A DNA stretch of 64,000 nt from Macrostomum hystrix (lineage: Eukaryota > Platyhelminthes > Macrostomidae), in NCBI GenBank assembly GCA_950097015.1, contig CATNEN010000039.1, positions 1-64,000 on the forward strand. Direction: 5' to 3'. This document shows positions 43,901 to 56,650 of this stretch, piece by piece (positions within the stretch are counted from its first letter, which is position 1; each line of letters starts with the position of its first letter). Position numbers and translations under genes: made by a program. Below the pieces are notes generated by a model, which saw only the letters and a list, made by a program, of their open reading frames with translations, was not told where the DNA came from and did no database searches.

Positions 43901-46900
43901 TCCTATGAGAGCCGATTCCTATGAGGGCCGATTCCTATTAGGGCCGAATCCTATGAGAGCCGATTCCTATGAGAGCCGATTCCTATGAGAGCCGATTCCT
44001 ATGAGACCCGATTCCTATGAGGGCCGATTCCTATGAGAGCCGATTCCTATGAGAGCCGATTCCTATGAGAGCCGATTCCTATGAGAGCCGATTCCTATGA
44101 GAGCCGATTCCTATGAGGGCCGATTCCGATGAGAGCCGATTCCTATGAGAGCCGATTCCTATGAGAGCCGATTCCTCTGAGAGCCGATTCCTATGAGAGC
44201 CGATTCCAATGAGAGCCGACTCCTATGAGAGCCGATTCCTATGAGAGCCGATTCCTATGAGAGCCGATTCCTATGAGGGCCGATTCCGATGAGAGCCGAT
44301 TCCTATGAGAGCCGATTCCTATGAGAGCCGATTCCTCTGAGAGCCGATTCCTATGAGAGCCGATTCCTATGAGGGCCGATTCCTATGAGAGCCGATTCCA
44401 ATGAGAGCCGACTCCTATGAGAGCCGATTCCTATGAGAGCCGATTCCTATGAGAGCCGATTCCTATGAGAGCCGATTCCTATGAGGGCCGATTCCTATTA
44501 GGGCCGATTCCTATGAGAGCCGATTTCTATGAGAGCCGATTCCTATGAGAGCCGATTCCTATGTGAGCCGATTCCTATGAGAGCCGATTCCTATGAGAGC
44601 CGATTCCTCTGAGAGCCGATTCCTATGAGAGCCGATTCCTATGAGGGCCGATTCCTATGAGAGCCGATTCCTATGAGAGCCGATTCCTTTGAGAGCCGAT
44701 TCCTATGAGAGCCGATTCCTATGAGAGCCGATTCCTATGAGGGCCGATTCCTATGAGAGCCGATTCCTATGAGGGCCGATTCCTATGAGAGCCGATTCCC
44801 TATGAGAGCCAATTCCTATGAGAGCCGATTCCTATGAGAGCCGATTCCTATGTGAGCCGATTCCTATGAGACCCGATTCCTATGAGAGCCGATTCCCTAA
44901 TAGACCCGATTCCTATGAGAGCCGATTCCTATGAGAGCCGATTCCTATGAGAGCCGATTCCTATGAGGGCCGATTCCTATGAGACCCGATTCCTATGAGA
45001 GCCGATTCCTATAAGAGCCGATTCCTATGAGAGCCGATTCCTATGAGAGCCGATTCCTATGAGAGCCGATTCCTATGAGAGCCGATTTCTATGAGAGCCG
45101 ATTCCTATGAGAGCCGATTCCTATGAGGGCCGATTCCTATTAGGGCCGATTCCTATGAGAGCCGATTCCTATGAGAGCCGATGCCTATGAGAGCCGATTC
45201 CTATGAGAGCCGATTCCTATGAGACCCGATTCCTATGAGGGCCGATTCCTATGAGAGCCGATTCCTATGAGAGCCGATTCCTATGAGAGCCGATTCCTAT
45301 GAGAGCCGATTCCTATGAGAGCCGATTCCTATGAGAGCCGATTCCTATGAGAGCCGATTCCTATGAGGGCCGATTCCTATGAGACCCGATTCCTATACTA
45401 TGAGGGCCGATTCCTATGAGAGCCGATTCCTATGAGGGCCGATTCCTATGAGAGCCGATTCCTATGAGAGCCGATTCCTATGAGAGCCGATTTCTATGAG
45501 AGCCGGATCCTATGGGAGCCGATTCCTATGAGAGCCGATTACTATGAGACCCGATTCCTATGAGAGCCGATAACTATGAGAGCCGATTCCTATGAGAGCC
45601 GATTCCTATGAGGGCCGATTCCTATGAGAGCCGATTCCTATGAGAGCCGATTCCTATGAGAGCCGATTCCTCTGAGAGCCGATTCCTATGAGAGCCGATT
45701 CCTATGAGGGCCGATTCCTATGAGAGCCGATTCCAATGAGAGCCGACTCCTATGAGAGCCGATTCCTATGAGAGCCGATTCCTATGAGAGCCGATTCCTA
45801 TGAGAGCCGATTCCTATGAGGGCCGATTCCTATTAGGGCCGATTCCTATGAGAGCCGATTTCTATGAGAGCCGATTCCTATGAGAGCCGATTCCTATGTG
45901 AGCCGATTCCTATGAGAGCCGATTCCTATGAGAGCCGATTCCTCTGAGAGCTGATTCCTATGAGAGCCGATTCCTATGAGGGCCGATTCCTATGAGAGCC
46001 GATTCCTATGAGAGCCGATTCCTTTGAGAGCCGATTCCTATGAGAGCCGATTCCTATGAGAGCCGATTCCTATGAGGGCCGATTCCTATGAGAGCCGATT
46101 CCTATGAGGGCCGATTCCTATGAGAGCCGATTCCCTATGAGAGCCAATTCCTATGAGAGCCGATTCCTATGAGAGCCGATTCCTATGTGAGCCGATTCCT
46201 ATGAGACCCGATTCCTATGAGAGCCGATTCCCTAATAGACCCGATTCCTATGAGAGCCGATTCCTCTGAGAGCCGATTCCTATGAGAGCCGATTCCTATG
46301 AGGGCCGATTCCTATGAGAGCCGATTCCTATGAGAGCCGATTCCTATGAGGGCCGATTCCTATGAGAGCCGATTCCTATGAGGGCCGATTCCTATGAGAG
46401 CCGATTCCCTATGAGAGCCGATTTCTATGAGAGCCGATTCCTATGAGAGCCGATTCCTATGAGAGCCGATTCCTATGAGAGCCGATTCCTATGAGAGCCG
46501 ATTCCTATGAGAGCCGATTCCTATGAGAGCCGATTCCTATGAGAGCCGATTCCTATGAGAGCCGATTCCTATAAGAGCCGATTCCTATGAGGGCCGATTC
46601 CTATGAGAGCCGATTCCTATGAGAGCCGATTCCTATGAGAGCCGATTTCTATGAGAGCCGATTCCTATGAGAGCCGATTCCTATGAGGGCCGATTCCTAT
46701 TAGGGCCGATTCCTATGAGAGCCGATTCCTATGAGAGCCGATTCCTATGAGAGCCGATTCCTATGAGACCCGATTCCTATGAGGGCCGATTCCTATGAGA
46801 GCCGATTCCTATGAGAGCCGATTCCTATGAGAGCCGATTCCTATGAGAGCCGATTCCTATGAGAGCCGATTCCTATGAGGGCCGATTCCGATGAGAGCCG

Positions 46901-49900
46901 ATTCCTATGAGAGCCGATTCCTATGAGAGCCGATTCCTCTGAGAGCCGATTCCTATGAGAGCCGATTCCAATGAGAGCCGACTCCTATGAGAGCCGATTC
47001 CTATGAGAGCCGATTCCTATGAGAGCCGATTCCTATGAGAGCCGATTCCTATGAGGGCCGATTCCTATTAGGGCCGATTCCTATGAGAGCCGATTTCTAT
47101 GAGAGCCGATTCCTATGAGAGCCGATTCCTATGTGAGCCGATTCCTATGAGAGCCGATTCCTATGAGAGCCGATTCCTCTGAGAGCCGATTCCTATGAGA
47201 GCCGATTCCTATGAGGGCCGATTCCTATGAGAGCCGATTCCTATGAGAGCCGATTCCTTTGAGAGCCGATTCCTATGAGAGCCGATTCCTATGAGAGCCG
47301 ATTCCTATGAGGGCCGATTCCTATGAGAGCCGATTCCTATGAGGGCCGATTCCTATGAGAGCCGATTCCCTATGAGAGCCAATTCCTATGAGAGCCGATT
47401 CCTATGAGAGCCGATTCCTATGTGAGCCGATTCCTATGAGACCCGATTCCTATGAGAGCCGATTCCCTAATAGACCCGATTCCTATGAGAGCCGATTCCT
47501 ATGAGAGCCGATTCCTATGAGAGCCGATTCCTATGAGGGCCGATTCCTATGAGACCCGATTCCTATGAGAGCCGATTCCTATAAGAGCCGATTCCTATGA
47601 GAGCCGATTCCTATGAGAGCCGATTCCTATGAGAGCCGATTCCTATGAGAGCCGATTTCTATGAGAGCCGATTCCTATGAGAGCCGATTCCTATGAGGGC
47701 CGATTCCTATTAGGGCCGATTCCTATGAGAGCCGATTCCTATGAGAGCCGATTCCTATGAGAGCCGATTCCTATGAGAGCCGATTCCTATGAGACCCGAT
47801 TCCTATGAGGGCCGATTCCTATGAGAGCCGATTCCTATGAGAGCCGATTCGTATGAGAGCCGATTCCTATGAGAGCCGATTCCTATGAGAGCCGATTCCT
47901 ATGAGAGCCGATTCCTATGAGAGCCGATTCCTATGAGGGCCGATTCCTATGAGACCCGATTCCTATACTATGAGGGCCGATTCCTATGAGAGCCGATTCC
48001 TATGAGGGCCGATTCCTATGAGAGCCGATTCCTATGAGAGCCGATTCCTATGAGAGCCGATTTCTATGAGAGCCGGATCCTATGGGAGCCGATTCCTATG
48101 AGAGCCGATTACTATGAGACCCGATTCCTATGAGAGCCGATAACTATGAGAGCCGATTCCTATGAGAGCCGATTCCTATGAGGGCCGATTCCTATGAGAG
48201 CCGATTCCTATGAGAGCCGATTCCTATGAGAGCCGATTCCTCTGAGAGCCGATTCCTATGAGAGCCGATTCCTATGAGGGCCGATTCCTATGAGAGCCGA
48301 TTCCAATGAGAGCCGACTCCTATGAGAGCCGATTCCTATGAGAGCCGATTCCTATGAGAGCCGATTCCTATGAGAGCCGATTCCTATGAGGGCCGATTTC
48401 TATGAGAGCCGATTCCTATGAGAGCCGATTCCTATGTGAGCCGATTCCTATGAGAGCCGATTCCTATGAGAGCCGATTCCTCTGAGAGCCGATTCCTATG
48501 AGAGCCGATTCCTATGAGGGCCGATTCCTATGAGAGCCGATTCCTATGAGAGCCGATTCCTTTGAGAGCCGATTCCTATGAGAGCCGATTCCTATGAGAG
48601 CCGATTCCTATGAGGGCCGATTCCTATGAGAGCCGATTCCTATGAGGGCCGATTCCTATGAGAGCCGATTCCCTATGAGAGCCAATTCCTATGAGAGCCG
48701 ATTCCTATGAGAGCCGATTCCTATGTGAGCCGATTCCTATGAGACCCGATTCCTATGAGAGCCGATTCCCTAATAGACCCGATTCCTATGAGAGCCGATT
48801 CCTCTGAGAGCCGATTCCTATGAGAGCCGATTCCTATGAGGGCCGATTCCTATGAGAGCCGATTCCTATGAGAGCCGATTCCTATGAGGGCCGATTCCTA
48901 TGAGAGCCGATTCCTATGAGGGCCGATTCCTATGAGAGCCGATTCCCTATGAGAGCCGATTTCTATGAGAGCCGATTCCTATGAGAGCCGATTCCTATGA
49001 GAGCCGATTCCTATGAGAGCCGATTCCTATGAGAGCCGATTCCTATGAGAGCCGATTCCTATGAGAGCCGATTCCTATGAGAGCCGATTCCTATGAGAGC
49101 CGATTCCTATAAGAGCCGATTCCTATGAGGGCCGATTCCTATGAGAGCCGATTCCTATGAGAGCCGATTCCTATGAGAGCCGATTTCTATGAGAGCCGAT
49201 TCCTATGAGAGCCGATTCCTATGAGGGCCGATTCCTATTAGGGCCGATTCCTATGAGAGCCGATTCCTATGAGAGCCGATTCCTATGAGAGCCGATTCCT
49301 ATGTGAGCCGATTCCTATGAGACCCGATTCCTATGAGAGCCGATTCCCTAATAGACCCGATTCCTATGAGAGCCGATTCCTATGAGAGCCGATTCCCTAT
49401 GAGAGCCGATTCCTATGAGAGCCGACTCCTTTCAGAGCCGATTCCTATGAGAGCCGATTCCTATGAGAGCCGATTCCTATGAGCGCCGATTCCTATGTGA
49501 GCCGATTCCTATGAGAGCCGATTCCTATGAGAGCCGATTCCTATGAGAGCCGATTCCTATGAGAGCCGATTCCTATGAGAGCCGATTCCTCTGAGAGCCG
49601 ATTCCTATGAGAGCCTATTCCTATGAGGGCCGATTCCTATGAGAGCCGATTCCTATGAGAGCCGATTCCTATGAGAGCCGACTCCTATGAGAGCCGATTC
49701 CTATGAGAGCCGATTCCTATGAGAGCCGATTCCTATGTGAGCCGATTCCTATGAGACCCGATTCCTATGAGAGCCGATTCCCTAATAGACCCGATTCCTA
49801 TGAGAGCCGATTCCTATGAGAGCCGATTCCCTATGAGAGCCGATTCCTATGAGAGCCGATTCCTTTCAGAGCCGATTCCTATGAGAGCCGATTCCTATGA

Positions 49901-52900
49901 GAGCCGATTCCTATGAGAGCCGATTCCTATGTGAGCCGATTCCTATGAGAGCCGATTCCTATGAGAGCCGATTCCTATGAGAGCCGATTCCTCTGAGAGC
50001 CGAATCCTATGAGAGCCGATTCCTATGAGGGCCGATTCCTATGAGAGCCGATTCCTATGAGAGCCGATTCCTATGAGAGCCGACTCCTATGAGAGCCGAT
50101 TCCTATGAGAGCCGATTCCTATGAGAGCCGATTCCTATGAGAGCCGATTCCTATGAGGGCCGATTCCTATGAGACCCGATTCCTATGAGAGCCGATTCCT
50201 ATAAGAGCCGATTCCTATGAGAGCCGATTCCTATGAGAGCCGATTCCTATGAGAGCCGATTCCTATGAGAGCCGATTTCTATGAGAGCCGATTCCTATGA
50301 GAGCCGATTCCTATGAGGGCCGATTCCTATTAGGGCCGATTCCTATGAGAGCCGATTCCTATGAGAGCCGATTCCTATGAGAGCCGATTCCTATGAGAGC
50401 CGATTCCTATGAGACCCGATTCCTATGAGGGCCGATTCCTATGAGAGCCGATTCCTATGAGAGCCGATTCCTATGAGAGCCGATTCCTATGAGAGCCGAT
50501 TCCTATGAGAGCCGATTCCTATGAGAGCCGATTCCTATGAGAGCCGATTCCTATGAGGGCCGATTCCTATGAGAGCCGATTCCTATACTATGAGGGCCGA
50601 TTCCTATGAGAGCCGATTCCTATGAGGGCCGATTCCTATGAGAGCCGATTCCTATGAGAGCCGATTCCTCTGAGAGCCGATTCCTATGAGGGCCGATTCC
50701 GATGAGAGCCGATTCCTATGAGAGCCGATTCCTATGAGAGCCGATTCCTCTGAGAGCCGATTCCTATGAGAGCCGATTCCTATGAGGGCCGATTCCTATG
50801 AGAGCCGATTACAATGAGAGCCGACTCCTATGAGAGCCGATTCCTATGAGAGCCGATTCCTATGAGAGCCGATTCCTATGAGAGCCGATTCCTATGAGGG
50901 CCGATTCCTATTAGGGCCGATTCCTATGAGAGCCGATTTCTATGAGAGCCGATTCCTATGAGAGCCGATTCCTATGTGAGCCGATTCCTATGAGAGCCGA
51001 TTCCTATGAGAGCCGATTCCTATGAGAGCCGATTCCTTTGAGAGCCGATTCCTATGAGAGCCGATTCCTATGAGAGCCGATTCCTATGAGGGCCGATTCC
51101 TATGAGAGCCGATTCCCTATGAGAGACAATTCCTATGAGAGCCGATTCCTATGAGAGCCGATTCCTATGTGAGCCGATTCCTATGAGACCCGATTCCTAT
51201 GAGAGCCGATTCCCTAATAGACCCGATTCCTATGAGAGCCGATTCCTCTGAGAGCCGATTCCTATGAGAGCCGATTCCTATGAGGGCCGATTCCTATGAG
51301 ACCCGATTCCTATGAGAGCCGATTCCTATAAGAGCCGATTCCTATGAGAGCCGATTCCTATGAGAGCCGATTCCTATGAGAGCCGATTCCTATGAGAGCC
51401 GATTTCTATGAGAGCCGATTCCTATGAGAGCCGATTCCTATGAGGGCCGATTCCTATTAGGGCCGATTCCTATGAGAGCCGATTCCTATGAGAGCCGATT
51501 CCTATGAGAGCCGATTCCTATGAGAGCCGATTCCTATGAGACCCGATTCCTATGAGGGCCGATTCCTATGAGAGCCGATTCCTATGAGAGCCGATTCCTA
51601 TGAGAGCCGATTCCTATGAGAGCCGATTCCTATGAGAGCCGATTCCTATGAGAGCCGATTCCTATGAGAGCCGATTCCTATGAGGGCCGATTCCTATGAG
51701 AGCCGATTCCTATACTATGAGGGCCGATTCCTATGAGAGCCGATTCCTATGAGGGCCGATTCCTATGAGAGCCGATTCCTATGAGAGCCGATTCCTATGA
51801 GAGCCGATTTCTATGAGAGCCGGATCCTATGGGAGCCGATTCCTATGAGAGCCGATTACTATGAGACCCGATTCCTATGAGAGCCGATAACTATGAGAGC
51901 CGATTCCTATGAGAGCCGATTCCTATGAGGGCCGATTCCTATGAGAGCCGATTCCTATGAGAGCCGATTCCTATGAGAGCCGATTCCTCTGAGAGCCGAT
52001 TCCTATGAGAGCCGATTCCTATGAGGGCCGATTCCTATGAGAGCCGATTCCAATGAGAGCCGACTCCTATGAGAGCCGATTCCTATGAGAGCCGATTCCT
52101 ATGAGAGCCGATTCCTATGAGAGCCGATTCCTATGAGGGCCGATTCCTATTAGGGCCGATTCCTATGAGAGCCGATTTCTATGAGAGCCGATTCCTATGA
52201 GAGCCGATTCCTATGTGAGCCGATTCCTATGAGAGCCGATTCCTATGAGAGCCGATTCCTCTGAGAGCCGATTCCTATGAGAGCCGATTCCTATGAGGGC
52301 CGATTCCTATGAGAGCCGATTCCTATGAGAGCCGATTCCTTTGAGAGCCGATTCCTATGAGAGCCGATTCCTATGAGAGCCGATTCCTATGAGGGCCGAT
52401 TCCTATGAGAGCCGATTCCTATGAGGGCCGATTCCTATGAGAGCCGATTCCCTATGAGAGCCAATTCCTATGAGAGCCGATTCTTATGAGAGCCGATTCC
52501 TATGTGAGCCGATTCCTATGAGACCCGATTCCTATGCGAGCCGATTCCCTAATAGACCCGATTCCTATGAGAGCCGATTCCTCTGAGAGCCGATTCCTAT
52601 GAGAGCCGATTCCTATGAGGGCCGATTCCTATGAGAGCCGATTCCTATGAGAGCCGATTCCTATGAGGGCCGATTCCTATGAGAGCCGATTCCTATGAGG
52701 GCCGATTCCTATGAGAGCCGATTCCCTATGAGAGCCGATTTCTATGAGAGCCGATTCCTATGAGAGCCGATTCCTATGAGAGCCGATTCCTATGAGAGCC
52801 GATTCCTATGAGAGCCGATTCCTATGAGAGCCGATTCCTATGAGAGCCGATTCCTATGAGAGCCGATTCCTATGAGAGCCGATTCCTATAAGAGCCGATT

Positions 52901-54202
52901 CCTATGAGGGCCGATTCCTATGAGAGCCGATTCCTATGAGAGCCGATTCCTATGAGAGCCGATTTCTATGAGAGCCGATTCCTATGAGAGCCGATTCCTA
53001 TGAGGGCCGATTACTATTAGGGCCGATTCCTATGAGAGCCGATTCCTATGAGAGCCGATTCCTATGAGAGCCGATTCCTATGAGACCCGATTCCTATGAG
53101 GGCCGATTCCTATGAGAGCCGATTCCTATGAGAGCCGATTCCTATGAGAGCCGATTCCTATGAGAGCCGATTCCTATGAGAGCCGATTCCTATGAGGGCC
53201 GATTCCGATGAGAGCCGATTCCTATGAGAGCCGATTCCTATGAGAGCCGATTCCTCTGAGAGCCGATTCCTATGAGAGCCGATTCCTATGAGGGCCGATT
53301 CCTATGAGAGCCGATTCCAATGAGAGCCGACTCCTATGAGAGCCGATTCCTATGAGAGCCGATTCCTATGAGAGCCGATTCCTATGAGAGCCGATTCCTA
53401 TGAGGGCCGATTCCTATTAGGGCCGATTCCTATGAGAGCCGATTTCTATGAGAGCCGATTCCTATGAGAGCCGATTCCTATGTGAACCGATTCCTATGAG
53501 AGCCGATTCCTATGAGAGCCGATTCCTCTGAGAGCCGATTCCTATGAGAGCCGATTCCTATAAGGGCCGATTCCTATGAGAGCCGATTCCTATGAGAGCC
53601 GATTCCTTTGAGAGCCGATTCCTATGAGAGCCGATTCCTATGAGAGCCGATTCCTATGAGGGCCGATTCCTATGAGAGCCGATTCCTATGAGGGCCGATT
53701 CCTATGAGAGCCGATTCCCTATGAGAGCCAATTCCTATGAGAGCCGATTCCTATGAGAGCCGATTCCTATGTGAGCCGATTCCTATGAGACCCGATTCCT
53801 ATGAGAGCCGATTCCCTAATAGACCCGATTCCTATGAGAGCCGATTCCTCTGAGAGCCGATTCCTATGAGAGCCGATTCCTATGAGGGCCGATTCCTATG
53901 AGACCCGATTCCTATGAGAGCCGATTCCTATAAGAGCCGATTCCTATGAGAGCAGATTCCTATGAGAGCCGATTCCTATGAGAGCCGATTCCTATGAGAG
54001 CCGATTTCTATGAGAGCCGATTCCTATGAGAGCCGATTCCTATGAGGGCCGATTCCTATTAGGGCCGATTCCTATGAGAGCCGATTCCTATGAGAGCCGA
54101 TTCCTATGAGAGCCGATTCCTATGAGAGCCGATTCCTATGAGACCCGATTCCTATGAGGGCCGATTCCTATGAGAGCCGATTCCTATGAGAGCCGATTCC
54201 TA
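40944..54202 (+). repeat. 16-bp satellite, main array (~13.3 kb) with kilobase higher-order repeats
   Basis: More than 800 copies of GATTCCTATGAGAGCC. Rare variant strings recur in the same order. A block with ccggatcctatggg, gattactatgagaccc and gataactatgagag occurs at 42741, 45503, 48073 and 51820 (spacings 2,762, 2,570 and 3,747 bp). The length variants gattccctaatagaccc and gattcctatactatgag recur in step. The array therefore grew by duplication of multi-kilobase segments. No gene is present. Confidence 0.96.
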
Positions 54203-54956
54203 ACTCGAGGCCAGCCGCCCAGCTCTGCGTGGGCAGCAACTCGAGGAGCCGCCGCCCCGATTCCGCATCGCCGGGCCAGACGACGAAGCACGATTCCCTG
54301 GTAGCGCTTGCGCCGACCGCCAGGGGCTCGCCCTTCAGTTGAAGTTGCCACAACATAGCATCTATGTTGCGGCAAATGTCGCTGAGCTGTTCGCTGCTCA
54401 GCCTTTTCCCGTCTCTGCCGGTGATGATGACGGCAGGTTGCCTACGTGCGATGGCGGCGTAGGTAGCTTGTGGTCCCGGGCCCTGTCCGGTGGCGTCCCC
54501 ACCCTCGGGATCTGCGTCGGCGGTGGGCACAGGGCCCTCCGCCTCCGCTTCTCCTTCGGGCCGGGCAGCCGTCCGGATGGGCGCCGGGCCCTCCTTGGCC
54601 CGCGACCCTGGCCTCGGGGCGTCGTGGGCTCCGCCCCGTGCAGGAGCCTGGGCAGGAGGCACAAGGCCCCCCGCCCCAGCCCCCGCCCTAGGCAGAGCCC
54701 CTTCGGCCCCTCTGGCCTGGGCCTGGTCCTTGGACAATGGAGCCGACGTGCCGTGGGCCAGCATGCGCCTACGGCGTTTTGCCGCTCCAGAGGTGGTGGA
54801 GCGCTTAGCGCCCCGGTCATCGCGCGAGTTGGGCAGCGCGGCATTTGTGGCGGTCGCGGGGCCAGCTAGCCCGGGCGCCGCAGCGTGTATGGCCTCAGGC
54901 ACCATGGTGTCCTCGGCCGGAGCAGTTGAAGGGCTAGAAGCCATTGAAAGCTGCAA
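54203..54956 (-). pseudogene. ORF1 fragment of an R1/Jockey-like non-LTR retrotransposon
   Basis: Minus-strand frame starting near 54956 (M at 54956 or 54941). It is GC-rich and encodes an Ala/Pro/Gly-rich N-terminal region with basic clusters (about residues 1-165). A segment then reads YAAIARRQPAVIITG and KRLSSEQLSDICRNID, like the RNA-binding ORF1 proteins of R1/Jockey-type elements. In intact relatives CCHC zinc knuckles follow. Here the frame is cut at 54203 by the 16-bp satellite, which supplies an accidental stop at 54168. The retained part is the 5' end of the element, the opposite of ordinary 5' truncation. The GC-rich codon usage contrasts with the AT-rich neighbourhood, as expected for an inserted element. 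Confidence 0.6.
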
Positions 54957-55613
54957 TGAAGAGAGGGGCTTCCTGTAGACACAGGCAGGAATAACCCGCT
55001 CAGCCGCGATCCCAAAACTGAGCGGGGGCAGCCAAAAAAGACAAGTTACAACCCGGGGTGGGATGCCAGGACCACCGGGAGGAACCGTAGGAGACCAGAC
55101 TACTCCCTGGCCAAGCGTCCATCAGCACGGTCAACACTGGGACATTGGAGGGTGCCATTTAGCCGGCGCCGAGGCCTGCGGGCTGGCCGCAAACCCTGTT
55201 AAGGTCAAAGGGTGACACCTGTCCCTCAGGGCCGTAGCCAGAGGTACCTGATCACGCACAGGTGCACGAAAATTGCGGACAAGCCACATACCCTGTTAAG
55301 GTCAAAGGGTGACACCTTTCCCTCCAGCCGGGGCTAGAGGTACCCAGTTTGGCCGGAGGCCCTGGATGGGTCATCCAGCGCTGTTGCCCATTCTGTCCGG
55401 CTGCCCTAGGGTCAGCCTTGAACACTCGCGGGACGTGTACCCATGGGTCAGCTGACGGGACAGCGTTGGAGGGATTCCTGCACCCGAAGGTACAGGTCTC
55501 CTTCCTGCCAGGCCTGCTCAAAAAACGGCTGCAGGTGTGAGGCATCGCAGACCAAAGCCCGTGGGCCTGGACTGACTCATACCTCACAGGCACTGTGTCC
55601 CGCCGGTGCGAGC
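54957..55613 (-). mobile_element. 5' untranslated region of the non-LTR element with 97-bp tandem repeat
   Basis: GC-rich DNA upstream (minus strand) of ORF1, probably its 5' leader. ccctgttaaggtcaaagggt starts at 55194 and again at 55291, each followed by gacacct and a similar ccagaggtacc/ctagaggtacc tail, so a ~97-bp unit is duplicated. No protein was recognised. Confidence 0.5.
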
Positions 55614-56650
55614 GAATCGGCCCTCATAGGAATCGGCTTTCATAGGAATCGGCTCTCATAGGAATCGGCTCTCATAGGAATCGGCTCTCATAGGAATCGG
55701 CTCTCATAGGAATCGGCCCTCATAGGAATGGGCCCTCATAGGAATCGGCTCTCAAAGGAATCGGCCCTCATAGGAATCGGCTCTCATAGGAATCGGCTCT
55801 CATAGGAATCGGGTCTCATAGGAATCGGCTCTGATAGGAATCGGCTCTCATAGGAATCGGCTCTCATAGGAATCGGCCCTCATAGGAATCGGCCCTCATA
55901 GGAATCGGCTCTCAAAGGAATCGGCCCTCATAGGAATCGGCTCTCATAGGAATCGGCTCTCATAGGAATCGGCTCTCATAGGAATCGGCTCTCATAGGAA
56001 TCGGGTCTCATAGGAATCGGCTCTCATAGGAACCGATAGGAATCGGCTCTCATAGGAATCGGCTCTCATAGGAATCGTGTCTCATAGGAATCGGCCCTCA
56101 TAGGAATCGGCTCTCATAGGAATCGGGTCTCATAGGAATCGGCTCTCTTAGGAATCGGCTCTCATAGGAATCGGCTCTCATAGGAATCGGCTCTCATAGG
56201 AATCGGCTCTCATAGGAATCGGCCCTCATAGGAATGGGCCCTCATAGGAATCGGCTCTCAAAGGAATCGGCCCTCATAGGAATCGGCTCTCATAGGAATC
56301 GGCTCTCATAGGAATCGGGTCTCATAGGAATCGGCTCTGATAGGAATCGGCTCTCATAGGAATCGGCTCTCATAGGAATCGGCCCTCATAGGAATCGGCC
56401 CTCATAGGAATCGGCTCTCAAAGGAATCGGCCCTCATAGGAATCGGCTCTCATAGGAATCGGCTCTCATAGGAATCGGCTCTCATAGGAATCGGCTCTCA
56501 TAGGAATCGGGTCTCATAGGAATCGGCTCTCATAGGAACCGATAGGAATCGGCTCTCATAGGAATCGGCTCTCATAGGAATCGTGTCTCATAGGAATCGG
56601 CTCTCATAGGAATCGGCTCTCATAGGAATCGGCTCTCATAGGAATCGGTT
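55614..56650 (-). repeat. Inverted block of the 16-bp satellite
   Basis: About 65 copies of the same monomer, here AGGAATCGGCTCTCAT on the + strand, opposite to both flanking arrays. The block contains an internal ~500-bp duplication: the rare string ggaatgggccctcatagg occurs near 55727 and 56232, with matching flanks. Confidence 0.95.

Noticed and set aside
54339-54978. GC-rich plus-strand frames opposite the ORF1 fragment
   Set aside because: High GC content keeps antisense frames open; the minus strand holds the ORF1-like segment and matches the orientation of the RT fragment.
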